NCBI GenBank assembly: GCA_013398295.1
Contig: VZSF01006722.1
Location: 1,686,198-1,750,197 of the forward strand
DNA length: 64,000 bases
Origin: Chionis minor
Lineage: Eukaryota > Chordata > Aves > Charadriiformes > Chionididae
Reading direction: 5' to 3'
The notes beneath the pieces are model-generated. The model made no database searches. It was not told the origin of the DNA and worked only from the letters and a program-made list of their open reading frames with translations. A program made the translations under genes and the position numbers. Below, in pieces: positions 48,101-62,459 of this stretch (positions are counted from its first letter, which is position 1; each line of letters begins with the position of its first letter).

Positions 48101-50054
48101 TAGTGATTTCAAGTTTTGCATGACACTTTCCACCAGTTACTTAAATAACCTTTGCTAAATAAAATCTGTAAGTATCATTAGAGATGAGAAAAACAGAGCC
48201 CCAAGAGAAGAGTATTTGCCTCAGCTCCCCATGCAACCCAGAAGGTGAGTTGGAAGGAAAGATGAGTACAACATAACCTACAGCAGTACAAGCCACCTGT
48301 ATGGGAACAAAAACCCCAGATCCAAGATTATTTAGTTCATGGTGACACTTGCCCTTCAGTAAAAGGGTTGAAAAAATTCTTAATCACTGTCATAGTTCGT
48401 GAACTTGCACAAAACTTTCCAGTTCAAAGCACAAAGTAAATCTGGCATATCTGGAAACATGACTGTGTCTCACCTGCTACTCTGAGAACTACCAGGTCAT
48501 TTGTTTCCTAGAAGGATTGCTTCAGTCAGACCCTGGTGCCGTTTCCTTCCCAGTGCTACACTGGTTACATGGCTGACAAGGGGAAAGACAGTTCCTGCTA
48601 GACCTGCAGTATCTCAGAAGTTTGATCACCTCTAGGGGAGGTTTTTGCATTTCCATTACTCCTCCTTCCCCCTTCAGATGCAGCTCCTTGGTATTTGCTG
48701 TTCAGCACAGACGCGCTGTTTGTTGCACAGAGGTTGGGCCAGCGCAAGCCATTTAGCCTGGCAGTTTGAAGAAAAATGTTAGAACGCCTTTTACAGAAGA
48801 ACAAACATTGACTCATGTTAGGAAATGTCACTTGTCCGATGTGCTGTTTTGTAAGACCACCGTGGTTGCACTGCCTCACTCTGATCAGCCACATTAATAT
48901 TTGAATACTGGATGACAACAGTTGAAGATTAATTCCAGTAAGTTATTCACGCCTGGAGGTTCAGATTTCCAAGCAAAAGCATGTGGGCTAGACTATGGCA
49001 TTTCATGACAGCCCCAAGGAAAGTGGAAGTCACCCAGCCCCAAGAGGGTCGGAATAGTTTGTACCTTTGTAAAATAATCCCTCTTCCTGCTTCTTTCTAT
49101 CCAGGACACTTCACCACAGGAGATGATATGCCAGAGGCCTTTTCTTGCTCACAGCCAGCGCTGCCAGACAGTATGTTGACAAAAGGGGGTGTGGACATAC
49201 TCAACCTTGTATCCTCTTTGGAGAAAGATGCATCATTTATTTACCCAGGGAAGCAAAAAAGGCCATTCTCATTCACATCCCGGGATGTGTTTCTGTGACT
49301 GATCAAGCTGGGACCAGTTTGGCCCTCTGCGTTTATGTCAGTTCCACACTCCTTACGTAAGAGTCTTGAAGCCGTGAAGGACTTGAGAACATGACAGTGT
49401 GAGAAGAGATACTGTCAAAACAAAAGCATGAGGGCTTGTGTGGTGAAGAGCCTCTCGAGAAAGCTTTCTGCCACAGGGACAAACTGCTTTCCTTGGATTG
49501 GTACTGCCGCACATGGAGCATGAAACTGATGCCCGGCAGCGTTACTGGAAAGCCAGGGCAGAGGGGTTTCACCAGTCAGCACCTGACCTTCTGCAGAAGG
49601 AGAGCCAAGGAGTGCCTGCCTCCTACTGCCAAGTCTCTCCTAGGTTTGAGGAATATAAACAGCAGTGAGGTTATTTGAAGTATTACATACTTTTTCCTGA
49701 AATCACCGTTACACACAAATTTTTCTTCCACCATTTTTTTTAAACAAGGAAGAAGCAGCCTACTTTTTAGAAGTGCCCAGCAACCCCAGCTCAACCCCAG
49801 CAACAGCTAAGGGTGTACTTTCAGCATGTAAAAGTCCACTGAATACAGGACTAGAAGATATTACTTGCTGATTCCCACCTTTGAAACACAAGTTCAGAAC
49901 CAGCACAAAGAAAATCCTCTCTACTATTGTATTCAATACTATCAAATCACTATGCAGAAACCACCAGAACTTTCACTCCCTCAGGTCTTAAACACATGAA
50001 TCCAGCTATTATTGTCTGGCTATCTTGAAACTCGCTGCCTGACATCTCCATATA
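42141..50054. other. Non-coding stretch, nothing recognised
   Basis: AT-rich single-copy-like DNA. A 155-codon plus frame (42,172-42,639) begins at ATT and matches nothing known. A run of 16 A lies at 45,986-46,001. A 106-codon minus frame (48,598-48,918) and frames near 47,183-47,449 were also unrecognised. No RNA gene or further mobile element was seen. Confidence 0.5.
45986..46001. repeat. Poly(A) run of 16
   Basis: An isolated A run with no upstream processed-gene sequence and no target duplication that I could identify; not evidence of a retrocopy by itself. Confidence 0.85.
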
Positions 50055-50303
50055 ACAAGTAACAGGCGAGGTTTAGACTGGACATTACAAAAAATTTCTT
50101 CACAGAAAGAAATTGGAATTGTCAAGCATTGGAATAGGCTACCCAGTGAAGTGGCGGAATTGCCATCCCTGGAGGTATTTAAAAGATGGGTAGATGTGGT
50201 GCTTAGGGACACCGTTTAGTGGTAAACTGGCAGTGTCAGGTTGATCGTTGGACTTGGTGACCTTAAATAGGTCCCTTCCAACCTAGATGATTTTATGATT
50301 CTA
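50055..50303 (+). mobile_element. CR1 LINE 3' end, different subfamily
   Basis: The plus strand encodes a decayed ORF2 end (RFRLDITKNFF-like, then WNRLPSEVA-like with frame breaks) and a 3' UTR containing TTGGACTTGGTGACCTTAAA and GGTCCCTTCCAACCTAG, with a tail GATTTTATGATTCTA. The 3' UTR wording (GACTTGGTGAC...) differs from the ACTAGATGATC type of the copies at 31.3 and 33.8 kb, so it belongs to another CR1 subfamily. It is 5'-truncated and inactive. Confidence 0.9.
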
Positions 50304-53300
50304 ACAGAATATGAAAATGTTGGGTACACATTAATTAAGACATATGCAAAAGAGTACAGACTGAATTATTTAATATACTGAACAGTAATTTATTGACTGA
50401 ACCCATGTTTATGCTAGCCAGAAGTTCATACAGAAATCACCTTGAAACATATGGCTTTCGGTTTCCAAACAGGGACAAACGACAATGAAGCAACTATTAG
50501 AAGTAGCTGCAAGTTCTCTATGGGTTGGTATTCAAAATCAGAAAGGTTTTTTAAATAACTAATAAGCACATGAGAAATTTTCTTAGGCTAAATATAAACA
50601 GTATAAAACATTGATCTTTTAGGCCCTCTGGGGGAAAAAAAAAAAATCCAAATCTAAAATCCTCTCCTTCTCCCTTCTACAACCTGGGCAGAGACAGGAG
50701 ACATTTACAATGATGTGTAGTAAAGTCAATTTTTTTCCATTGCTTTGCAGTCACGTATGCTTCTGTAAAATGGACAGAAAAACGCTGCCAGTGGAAAGAC
50801 ACAGAGAATTTCTGGTTGGTGCCTTTTATCCTGCACTTTTTACAGCAGCACAGGCATGAAACAGGCTCACTCTGCTCTCATGGACCATTACAAAAGTCCA
50901 GGTCAACAAAGATCAGGCTCCTTGTCTAAACTGTCAGTCGTGACCCTGATGCCGGGATTACTTCTTTCAGTCTTGGGCCTTTCCATTTCCTTTCCCTTTC
51001 TGCCAAGGACACACTGAGCAGCATCAACGGAGGTTCACCACCTTCTTCTGGCTCCCTCAGGGCTGAGGGGTCAGGGGCCCCGTTGACGTGATGCCAGGCT
51101 ACTCAGCAGTGCCCAGCACCATGAGGATTTGTGGGGCTGAAGACAATGCCCCCGCCTCCAAAACACACAGCGCTACGCTGGCAAGAGACTGCTGGAAGTG
51201 ATTCAGTGCTGCTGTCTGTTGAGATTACAGGAATTTGTGTTTGGGTTGTGTCTGCTGGCTGCCACAACCACTCCAAAGATATACACTGGGTTTAAAAAGC
51301 GCCCCTTTCACATCTACTAGCCAGCAGCTGAGGTTATTGCAGCAAATTATCCATGTCGTAAAGACAGTCTTACACAGCTACAAGTTACTCAAGATCACCA
51401 ACACCTCAAGGAACTGGGGGGATTGAGAGAGGGGGGACTGACACAACACCAAATCAGAAAACCATCTTCACCTTTAGGATGTCCATTTTAGAGGCTCTGT
51501 TTCAAAAGCAGCAAACTTGGGATTTCAGCCTGAGATACAGTCTTGAGACAATGGGCTTGCTCCAAATTCAGTATAACTAATATTTACCAGAGGAGGAAAA
51601 AGGTTTAGAATATAGAGCAGATCAAGTAAAAAGATTGTGCAAAATTGAAAACACCTGTGAGCTGAGGCACATATGGAGGATGTGCTGACTTTTAAGGAGT
51701 AGACAGAAAGAAAAAGGGGCTTGGATTACAGCTGGAGTGAAGAGCTGTCTACTGCCATGAGCTGGCATCCAAAACTGTGAAACCTGCTACAGCCACGTTC
51801 CAAATCAAACAGCTTAGACAGGGCTGGCCTTAGTCCTTGCAGCTTCGCAGAGAAGGGCATGGAGTCTGGTGCTTTCCCGTTTCATCTCTGTCCTTCCCAG
51901 TTTTCAACCTACCCCGCCCAGCAGAGAGCATGTTCAGCTGTGAGCAAGCATTTGTGAAAGTGTTGATAATCACCCTACTCAGGCTTTCTTCAGGGCAGAG
52001 ACATGATCACTCTGAGCAGATTGTGAACAAAATACTTAAAAAAAAAAAAGAAGAAAAAAAAAAGATTTATCTAAACTACAAGGGGGAAGGCAGTGAGCTA
52101 ACTTAATGAGTTGGGGTTTCCCCCCCCGCCCCTAAAATTTTGCATAAGAACCGTAAGGAACTAATGAGATAGGAAAAATTCTGGAAGAACAGCTGAAAAG
52201 ATCTCGTTTTACAGCCTCTCTTCCATAGTATTTTTTCTTAAAATAAAATCTGCTTTAATAAAATACTAAACATTAGATATAATAAGCTATTGAAAAAACA
52301 ATGTGTTAATGGTGTCCTTCCAGAGACAAACCCCAGGGCCAGCCAGGAGCTAGCTGTGTCAATTCTGATGCTTCCAGAAGGGGCAGGAGGGGGGCAGACA
52401 GCAGTAACTTGTTTGGGGTAGCTTTTAACGTTACTCACTTTTCCCATGTAACAATCTCAGGAAGAAAACTTAGCTCTTTTACTGCTCCATCTAGAGTTTC
52501 TCCCCTCTACCCCCAAATGTGGTCCCCCAGCACTTTTAGGTCCCGATCCTAGCTGCTCATACGTGTAATCAAGTCCCCCGATAGTCAATAAAGGCATGAA
52601 TAGATAATTATGCCTAAGTATTTTCACGATCCAATTCTACCCTGGCTCTTGCTGCATTAATCCATGTACAAATAGCCTTAAAGCATAGGTGATTAACACT
52701 GCCTGAAAACAGACATACTACTTCTGTACTTCACAGCAGTTGAGCATCTGAAGATGCAGTGTATCCTTTCACATTAGCTGAGGCTCCTACTAATCAGAAG
52801 CCCAATGGAGCAGTACTATTGGAAATGCCACTTGATTAGTCTGTGACTCAAGGAGAAGAGCCTTATTTATTATTAAAGCAAAAATTCTCATTAAACTGTA
52901 TTTTTCAGTAAACCTGGGACAAGCTGATCTCCACGGCTTTTTAGCTTGTTCTATGAGTCTTAAGCAGCACACCAAATACAGTGTTTCCCAAAGCTGGCTG
53001 GAAAGAGCACGCAGAGCCTTTTTACCTCCTTCTCATTTTATCTAGCATAATGAAGATGGAGATACAAACATTTAGGGGAAAAGTGAACTAATATTTTCCC
53101 CCTTCCCCAAATTCTTACAAAACTTCACTTTGGGGGCAGTTCAGCTTCCTTTCAGAGCTGCTCTTGAGAGACCTTCTGAGAACAGACACCAATATTCAAG
53201 ATTTAGAAAGTGAGAGGTCACAGAATGCAATGACTTCAGATAATCAGATCTGCAGGGTTACTGAGACATCAGCATGTTTGTCACTGTTTCACAGGAGCTT

Positions 53301-55639
53301 AAAGCACATAAACAAAATCAATTCCAAGTCCAGAATCCCAAATAAATAAATTGGTTACCTACACAGATGAGAGAGAAGGAAGCAGTTTTCCCCGAAGCCA
53401 CTCAGATTTACATCAACAGAACACAGTAACCTACTGTTTCCAACCTCTTCAGAATTGTTAAAGGCAAAATATAAATTGACCGTGTTACACCGTAACGTAG
53501 TCTTAATAAATACAACCAGCATCCGTATCACAGTCCTATCCTACCTACCACTGGTCCAACCTCCCACTTTGAATTTATTATTGAGCAGAGAAACAAAATG
53601 TGAAGGTGTTCGTTTGTTTGTCTTTGAAGTTAATTGGTGAGTCAGTATTCACCAGCAGGTAAGTCAGTACCAGAACACTTCTATGCGTGGTCCTAGTCCA
53701 TGATGTTCCAGCAAACTTTCTGCAGAAATCAGTAAGAGTTGTGCCTGTGTAAGAAAGAGTTCAGCCAGGTACTGTGAGAATTAAGAGTACAACACCTATC
53801 CTATTAGAAATAAATGAGCTCATTTACATTTTAATTTTGTGGAACAAGCCACTCTCAACAGGGCAGTTTGCTAGAGTCACTGCAGATGTACAGAAGTTAT
53901 AATTTTCATCATAAACGCACATTACAACAAAAATCTCATCAGAGTAACCAGAGAACCAATAGACGTATTAGAGAAACTGCCTGTCTGGGAGGTGCCTCCA
54001 GATCTTCATGCACACAGTCTCTTCCTATCTTGCAGTATGTTGTTGCATAGCTAAACACCACAAGAACTTGCATTAGTCAGAATGGAAATAAGTACAGAAA
54101 ATATTGTACTTTTCATTGACCCTTTGAAATGCTTAACACCGTACAGATGGAAATCACGCCAAAATATTTAAAACCATAAATTATTTAACTAAACAAGCTC
54201 AAATAAATACACTACAATAATTACAGAATGTACAGATTTTCCTCTCTCTTATTTAGGGTTTCATTTCTATGAACCTTGTAGTCCTCAAACTAAGAACCTG
54301 CCATCCCTGACTAGATCAGAGGATGCAAACTCTACTGTGTAGGTGGTGCAGTGCACCAAAATACCATTTCAAATTTTTTCTCTCCTAGCAGAAACTGCAA
54401 TCAAGGCTGGGTCGAAGTCTGCTTAGGGGATGAGGACGTTGGTTTTATTGCATGCCTTTTAGATTCACTGTGATCTTAATATTGCTCATGAGAAATTCAG
54501 GTAATATTTGGCAAATAACTATGGCACAATAAAACAACCCAAACCCCTCAAATATTGAAAGACCTTAGAATATAGTCTTTATAAGTTATGATTTCTACAG
54601 TGACAATCACATATTTATGGGGTGCTAGTATTTATGACAGAGAGACAGAGTCCTCATTTTAAGTTGCTGCTCTTAGGTAGGGAAGGAGCATTAACCCAGG
54701 GCTTTCATTTCTGAGGAGACAGACTGAATCATTAGGTTGAAAGCTATTCTGATGTAGATTTGTCTTCACTATTTCTGCCTGGGCTTGTATCACTTTATAC
54801 AGAACAATCATGGAAGCCAAAATCAGAAAATTTCCAAGCCACTCTCTCTCTCCTTCTGGCCCTAAGACCATTAGCATTATTGCTTTCATGATGGAAGACC
54901 TTCAAGATAATACAGCATCCCAGAAGAACCTATAGCTCTGTAATGAGAACATTCCCAAAATGGGGCAAGAGATGGTTTTGCATAAAGTGCAGATCTGAGA
55001 CGAGGCCAAGCGCGATTCAGACAAGGTCTCTGGGGATCTCCGGTGGTGGGGTGCAACAAGTGCTCTTTCCTTCTTTCTTCTCTCCCTTTTCCATCTGTGA
55101 CTTCAATCCTTTGGTTTTCTTTAGAAAACCTCAAAATGAAGTGGTCTTCCTTAGGGCTGAGTCTAATTTGTTACACACAAGTGATTTCTGTAAAATGTTT
55201 TCTCCCAAGTTTCCCAGAAAAAAACAGAACAAACTCCTCTCCCAAACCCCTCCTCCCTGCCTCCCCAAAAGAAGCAAAGAGGGCTAACACAGCATTATCC
55301 ACTGATTCAGCGTTCATTATATGTTGAAAAATGTAATGGCAGTCAGATCATTTTAAAGAAGCAGCGAATGGTAAAAAAGGGAGTGGCTTGATGAAATATT
55401 TTCCTAGATTCAAAATTTTACATGTAAACAGAGAGTATGGATTTAGCAGTTCTACCCACACAGACCTTATAAGTACACTATTGTCAAAGGAAATCATCAC
55501 CTCAAGTAAATATTTTTAAAATGATTTTATAGACTCTGGCTTAGAACTGGGGCACCTCAAGAAGGATACCTTGCAACTGCACGCATATGTGTGAGTACCA
55601 CTGTCATCTTCTCTAGCCACGAACTGAAGCGAGTCTCAA
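50304..55639. other. Non-coding stretch, nothing recognised
   Basis: AT-rich with an A run near 50,634-50,646 and an A-rich purine tract at about 52,038-52,064. Open frames are short and unlike known proteins. No repeat family was recognised. Confidence 0.5.
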
Positions 55640-55850
55640 AGCAGAGAAGGGAGAAGGAGCAAAGAAAGCATCAAGACGATTTTGCTCATTCGCATCCCCC
55701 CCTCCGCTTATCATCATGCAGGAGGAGGAGGGCAATCTATTGATACCGGGTGTAAAGACAGCCGGTCTTCTGATCCAGTGTTGCTTTTGTTAACAGCAGC
55801 GAGCTGGTGAAAGAGAACAAACGGTCTCCCCTACGCGCATTGTTAGGGTA
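55640..55850. promoter_or_regulatory. Candidate regulatory patch
   Basis: This patch has more CpGs than its surroundings. It combines GATA-type words (CTTATCA near 55,708, TTGATAC near 55,740), a SOX-like CTTTTGTT and a HNF1 half-site GTTAAC near 55,784-55,795, and CAGCAGCGAGCTGGTG. It has no simple repeat and no credible frame. The call rests on motif density and composition only. Confidence 0.2.
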
Positions 55851-58800
55851 GGAGACAAAAGAATACCTGTTTTGAATCACTGAGGACTATTACTATAACA
55901 AAGTACAAGATAACATTTCGCCAGAGGATACAAGAGATTCTGAGAGGAGCAACAATGAAACCAGACAACCTTTCCATCATCTTATCAAGCTGCTTGGCGT
56001 ACTTACTGAACAGTGGGGGGAAATAATAGCAAATAGAGAGCAAACACAGTTAATCTTTATACAAAGGCTTTTTGATAAATAATAAAATAGAGTTAAGACT
56101 GGCGTGTTGGCCTTTGCCAGCTCACATAGCTTAGAAGACAGGATATAAGATGGGCCTAAACAATTTTAAGATAAACAAACACATAACGCAACAGGGAAAT
56201 GTTGCATGAATGAATTTCCTCATTCTCCTTTTTCAAGCAATTCAAGAAGCAATCAAAGCACTCCGAGGTTCGGTATGCTTTTACATACTTTTTTTGACAC
56301 GTTGCTTTACAGAAGCTTCAAAACAGCCCGCTATCAGTAGCTTTGGTGTCACTGTATGGTATGTAAATGGAATAGGCAGATCTTTGACATAAAAATAATA
56401 ATCTCCGGTGAAATTACAGTACTACAGTGTATCATAGCATCAGAACTGTGGAAATATTAATACATGGATCTTTGACAATACAATGTAAGATGTCACTTTG
56501 AGCAGTTATTATGCTAATAACGGATACTTATTATAAAACAACATGAAAGAGGTAAGCTATGTGGGTGTAGAAAGGGATATTTAGTATTCAGAAAATGTAT
56601 TAAAAAGGAAGAAAAAGCAAGTGCTTCATACAGCATCTAATCCCACATTAGGCAGATGAGGAGTTCCCTGGCAGATGGGTGTCAGGGTACCCTGGGATTT
56701 GGATGAAGCAGCGTATTCTCTCTCAAGCGAGTGCACATACCAATATAACTTACAGCATCCTTCCAGCTTCTTTTTGTTATTCAGTGGGCCAAACTGGGAC
56801 TGAAATCATGAAGGCAGGGGAAAAGTAGCACTAGAGCTTTGAGGATTAAGTAGAAAAACTGCTCATCAAGTCTACCAGGGTTTCAAGAGAACATATTCTG
56901 CTCTACGTTCACTGACTTTAAAACAAAATTTAAAAAAAAAAAAAATCTGGTACGAAAGAAAGTAAGGTACCACAATGAGGAAAAGGTGTCACACTAAATT
57001 CCCTATACAAAGCAAGCAAACAAGCTAGCATCATGACTGGTTCCATTCAAGCTACAAGAAAGCGTCCATTTACATTATGGGGGAAAAAAAAATCTAAGAC
57101 TATGAAATGTTGCATTTAAAGCCAAAGGAAATATTTACAAAGGTTTTGTAATATAAGGAGGAATCCAAGGAAAGAGAGTCTCTGTTGGCCTGATGGCTAA
57201 AGAGTAAATTTCTGTAGGGTTTGTCTACCTGAGAAAGCAGCAAGTTACGGCTATTCTATATTCTGGGCCCTCTTACTCTGCACTAAAGCCCCCTTTTTCC
57301 ACCTAATCTGAACTACAGAGGCACTCTGGGGTCAGAATCACACATTTGGCACAGTGCTACTACACTGTAAATTCAAATCCTAGTTGAGCTTTACAAAAAC
57401 TCCTTCCATACAGCCAAGCCACACGCAGTGTGCTCATGGGCAACTGAAACCATTCTTGCCCTTAAAAATATATGCTACAGCCCTGAAACACATGCACCAG
57501 AGTTGTGAAGACAGAGCATAAGATGCAACACTTCAGACAACAGCCATAAATAAAATTCTTACATGCACAAACGTAATCCATTTCAAACAGGAATGTTGGT
57601 ATTTACGCTGTAACACTTGGAAATACCTGTCTTTCAACATTAAGCCTTGCGAGAATAACGCTCAGCTGCAATCTAAACCTTAGTGATTGCAGCAGAACAG
57701 CTAGAAGAAGCTGTGTGATTACTTATCACAGCTCCCAGTCTGGGAGAGTGAAACCTGCCATGTAGCTTGCATGCAGGTACAAGGAATCCCTTACTTCAAA
57801 CAAATAATGCAGGGAATCATTTGCATTTTGCTTACAGTTGCAAAGATTTCCTCATGCATACTTCGATGGACAGATGCATTTCCAGGACAACTGCACTGAC
57901 TGTGGACTATATCACAGATCCCTCTTTTAATTACTTGGCAATTTTCTGTGTCAAATGTATTCAACCACCCACCCACATACATACCTCCTATCCTTCCTCC
58001 CCTTTAGGAAAGCTACAGCATTTTTCAGGGTAGATGCAGACTCCCTCATAACTTCAGAGCCTTTTCCATGGTTTTAGTTACCTTTCATGGTAGAGAGAAG
58101 GCAATGGCCACCTGAAAAAGCTATCAACAGAAACCTGGGAGTCTGCAAACTACATTGAAAGTCACTGCTTTAGTAGCACGACACCAGTAGAGAGCTGTGA
58201 CCAGCCACTGGTGTGTTCAAATTCCTGAAGTCTCACAATCCTGGGGCATGCCCATTGCAGAAAGAAAATTTCTCTTTCCCCTGCTTTCAATTCTGAATTT
58301 GATTACTGCCCAACATACTAAGAACCAGATTCGGAGACTAGCAGTTTCTTCCAGTAGAAAGCACTACTGCAGTGGTGCTACCAGTTAGACCTGGGGAGGT
58401 CATGAGAAAAGAGGGAATATGTGAGAAAGCATTAAGAGTTTTCCACTATACACGCCCTTTAGAGACACGCTGACTTGTGGGGGGTGGGGAAACAACCGAA
58501 AAAATCCTGAAGGCTTAGACACATTCCTGTTAACTCTCACGATCAAATTCTTACTTTTACAGTATTCAGGTTTTTTTCCCTAAACCTTCAGTTCTAATAA
58601 TCAAGGTATTCTGTTACACTTGCAAATTTCCCTTAAAGAAAGGCGGTGGGCAGAGTGTAAGAAAAAGCTTGAAAAGAAGATTCCTGCAGAAGCTAAAAAG
58701 CAGAAGTCATTCATAAATCATTCATTAGTCCTAAGCCATACTCATCACTGGGATCCTGATTCATGATTTGAACTGCAAAGTCTAGCAGAACTGCTGAATT

Positions 58801-61800
58801 TCCCTTCCCGACAGGTGAACATAACTCATTTTACTCTGTGTGCTACCGAGCCCTGGAAGTTTTCTTGGCATCGTAAGATAAACTGTCCCTTCAGGCTCTA
58901 ACAGTCTTCTCTTCCCTTCTAATACCAAAGCTTCAATTAAACCTTGATTAAAGAGGCTGTACTTACAGATACTACCACAAGGTACAGGTTGTCAGTTTTA
59001 TTACAGGTCAGGAATTTGTTTCTCTGTGCACTCTATACTTCGGAGTTTAATGTGGGAATAGAGTTGACTAACAGGCAAGTCAGATTGGCCAAACAACAGG
59101 ATTCAGTCTTGATTATCAATTAAACAGGCATAAAAACATCTAAACAGAAGGTTTCTGCCAGTCAACAGAAGTCTTAAGGGGAAGAGAACTCAGATTCATT
59201 CACAGAAATGTTTTACGCAAAACGAAAACAAATCCAACAGAAGATGTGCCTCACATGATGGTTTAAAGTCTTTGCTTTAGAAAGGTGAAAGGAAAGCCTG
59301 TACACTGCAAAATATTGGTTAAGCAGCAGAATTCTGCAGCTCCGTTTACCAAAAGTAAAGGCACAGAAGCCAGGCGTTTGAGTCCTCACCCCATTTTCTT
59401 TAAAGCTCAGCTCCAGTTATTCTCCTTTACTTTTGACCAGTTTTGCTCTGCCTTTCTCACACTTCAGCTTCTACGCATGTTCAAACAGATACCTATTTTT
59501 TAATTGCCAAAAAAAACGTTGCTTTCTCCTGCATAGTTCATCACGTGGTTTCTTCACAAAGATGACACTGTCCCATAGTGTTTAATGGGCAACATTCAGT
59601 TTTGGATCAGTAACAAGTTGAAAGTCTGGTAACGCGCACTCTCCTAATTTAGAAATGGAGCTTTTTAACACTGAAATACTGCAAGAAGCTCCACTGCTTA
59701 CCCTTCCATTAATTTTGTTACTTACCATGTTGGATTCTCATCAGCAATTCTTAATTGATGTATTATGAGCCATGCCATCAAATATTCTCTATGGATCTAG
59801 TTGGCAACAATGGCTAGTTTCTAAATTTTTGTAAGCTACTGATTATTTAGTTTGTGATTACTTCAGAGTAAAGATCTTTTACATTTTGGAACGCCCCAAT
59901 TAATAGTGGGCACTGCTACAGATAAATAACATACTATAATAAGGATTCTTATGATGGTAATGTATGATGCACAACCATTTTTCCAGATGCTACAGAACTA
60001 ATTGTGCTGCCAACTGAAGGAGCCAAATCCAAAACAGATCCTTAAGAGGAATTACTGTTGAATCAATCTCATCAGTGAGAAACGCTTCAGCCCTACAAAC
60101 CCTTGTTCACATTAGTATAGTCTTCATAAAGTTAATGAAACACAGTCTGCCCCTAATACAGCTATAAAACCAAAGTAACTCCCATACAGGTGACTGAAAT
60201 TAATCCGAGTCAGAACTGGCATAGAGGAGAGCCAGGACTAACACCTTCCATCAGAGCAAAAAGCGATCTCCTAACACAGCAGTGTGACACCATGGCAAAG
60301 CAGCCTCTGCATGGAACAAGAGTTGCCTGACGCAGACTCCACCCTGACCCAGGAAACCAATGTAGTGGCACAACTGTGTTCCTGGAGCTGCATCACCACC
60401 CAAACATCCTTTACACCCTCAAGTCTTACAGCAGAACTGGGCCCATTGGTTTTTCTGTAGGGTGAAATACTTCTCCATGTAAAGAAGAACCAACCACGTT
60501 CCTCCACGCATTTTAAAGAATCAGCTAAGTATGGTGTATGGGCTTTAAGACCAGAAAGAATGACTAGCACATGTAGTTCGACTCTCTTGAAAAAAAAGCC
60601 AAAGAACTTGAAACACCAAGAGGCAGACTTCATCACACCCTCTCCTCGTCAAAACCTAGCTAATTTTTAGATTTTTAGTCTTTTTAATCCTCCCTCATAA
60701 ATCAATACCACTAGCTCCCAATTATGTTAGTAGCAGGCGCTCTGAGCTGTATCGTGTAAAGAAAATTAATGACCTTTAAAACAGAAAGTTTACTTACATA
60801 GACATTAATTGCTATTGTAGCACAGATGAACTGCTAAGCAGGCCCATGAAATGTTTTACTCAGGCACCTAATTCCAGAGAAGGTAATACTTTAGTCAAAT
60901 CCTTGGATAACAAAAGGTCAAACGCAATGAAGTTCCTATCAGAGAAATAACCTACTCAGGTCTACTTGCCAAGTACTGCAAACAAGTTAACCATATACAT
61001 CATTAAGTTCTGAATCCCATTATGATCATATGGCATAAACCTCATTGCAATTACAGTGCCTTAGGCAGAAGATGTCATTTTAAGTAGATAATCACTACTC
61101 TGGACAAGTTTTATAAATGATTCTCATTGATTAACATTTCCAATTAGAGGAAATAAAAGCATTAAATGGCAACTTTGATGTTGGAAGTGACCTTTCACCT
61201 GGACTCTTTCCCTAACAGATGAGGGTTAAATTTAGTGTGACAGCACCTAACCACATCTGGTACGGCCTGCGATTTGATGGTATCAGTATCACATCAGCAG
61301 CAGGACAAGTTGGTAAAACCATTACATGCAGTGTTTGTAGCAGAAGTATGCTTATTAGTATCCTAGGGAGTTGGAAAACATAGGCATTTTCCAATTACCT
61401 ACTTTACATTTCAGTAGCTAAAAAATGACACGTAGCTATACTATTACCTACAAAGGGATTTTTCACAGGAACATACATTTTTCTCTCATTTTTTTCTGCT
61501 TAATGGATCTCAACTTTATTAATTTCAGCTCCAAAATGTTAGCGTTCCCAGTAACAACCAATAACTACAAGTAAGCAAATCACAGGTAACATCCTCCTCT
61601 CCAAACAAAGAAAATATTGTATTTCTAACATAGTACTGGCTCTTTCAGTTAGCACAGCCGTGTGAAATTAAATATAAAAGCTCTAGTGAGTGATTTTTTT
61701 ACTAATCCTATGTAACACATTTTGCAAAACTGTCAAAAAGAAATATAGTTCAGTCACTGAATACGGAATGGAAATTATTTACTTTACAATCCAAACTTCT

Positions 61801-62459
61801 CTATTTACATAAAAATAACCTTGCTACAGCAGAAAATATAGGCTAAAACATAAAATTAACAGAGTCCAATTGCATATTATTCTAAATGGGTTATTTTATA
61901 GCCATCATAACATTAGATCTAAATACAACATATACACTCATACTTGCAGTATATTTTAGCACGCAAACAATATTTCAAGAAAGTACAATGGATAAGCATC
62001 AGAAAAGGGCTTTTCTAAAACTACTACCCTCTCTAAAACCTGTATTTGTATACATGCACAAAAGTCTTATTTCAGTATTAATGTTACTTATGTCAGAATT
62101 ATCACTGATATTCCCATAAGGAAGACTGACAAAAACTTCCTGGCTGTAGAGCGAGCCCTGCATCACCTTTGTTTTATTTCTTCACTGACACTTTTTTGGT
62201 GTTCCTTTTTCTGGCACCATTTTGTTTTATATTGGTTTTACTAGCATCCTAGCACTCATCAATGTTTGTTATGCACGCCTCTCTACAGTCCGTCCATGAA
62301 GGAAATGAATCATTACAGTTTTTAGTTACAGGGCCTGACTTTTTAATGCAGGCTGTAAGGCTCACGCTTCCATCCTTAGCATCACCCAGCACAGGGGCCC
62401 TTCCGTCAGACTGTGCTATTAGCCAGGGGTCCTCTGGAGAGCTTTACTTCCACCGGGAA
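55851..62459. other. Non-coding stretch, nothing recognised
   Basis: AT-rich; a run of 14-15 A lies near 56,932-56,945. A 121-codon minus frame (60,271-60,636) matches nothing known. A GATGTTGGAAG word near 61,178 faintly recalls a CR1 end but no flanking match follows. No gene, RNA or mobile element was recognised. Confidence 0.5.

Noticed and set aside
56410..56450. Resemblance to a microRNA-101-like word (TACAGTACTACAG)
   Set aside because: Only the first bases agree, the seed context differs afterwards, and no matching hairpin arm was found.
61165..61210. Possible CR1 end (GATGTTGGAAGTGACCT)
   Set aside because: A short similarity to the CR1 3' terminus with no extending match on either side.
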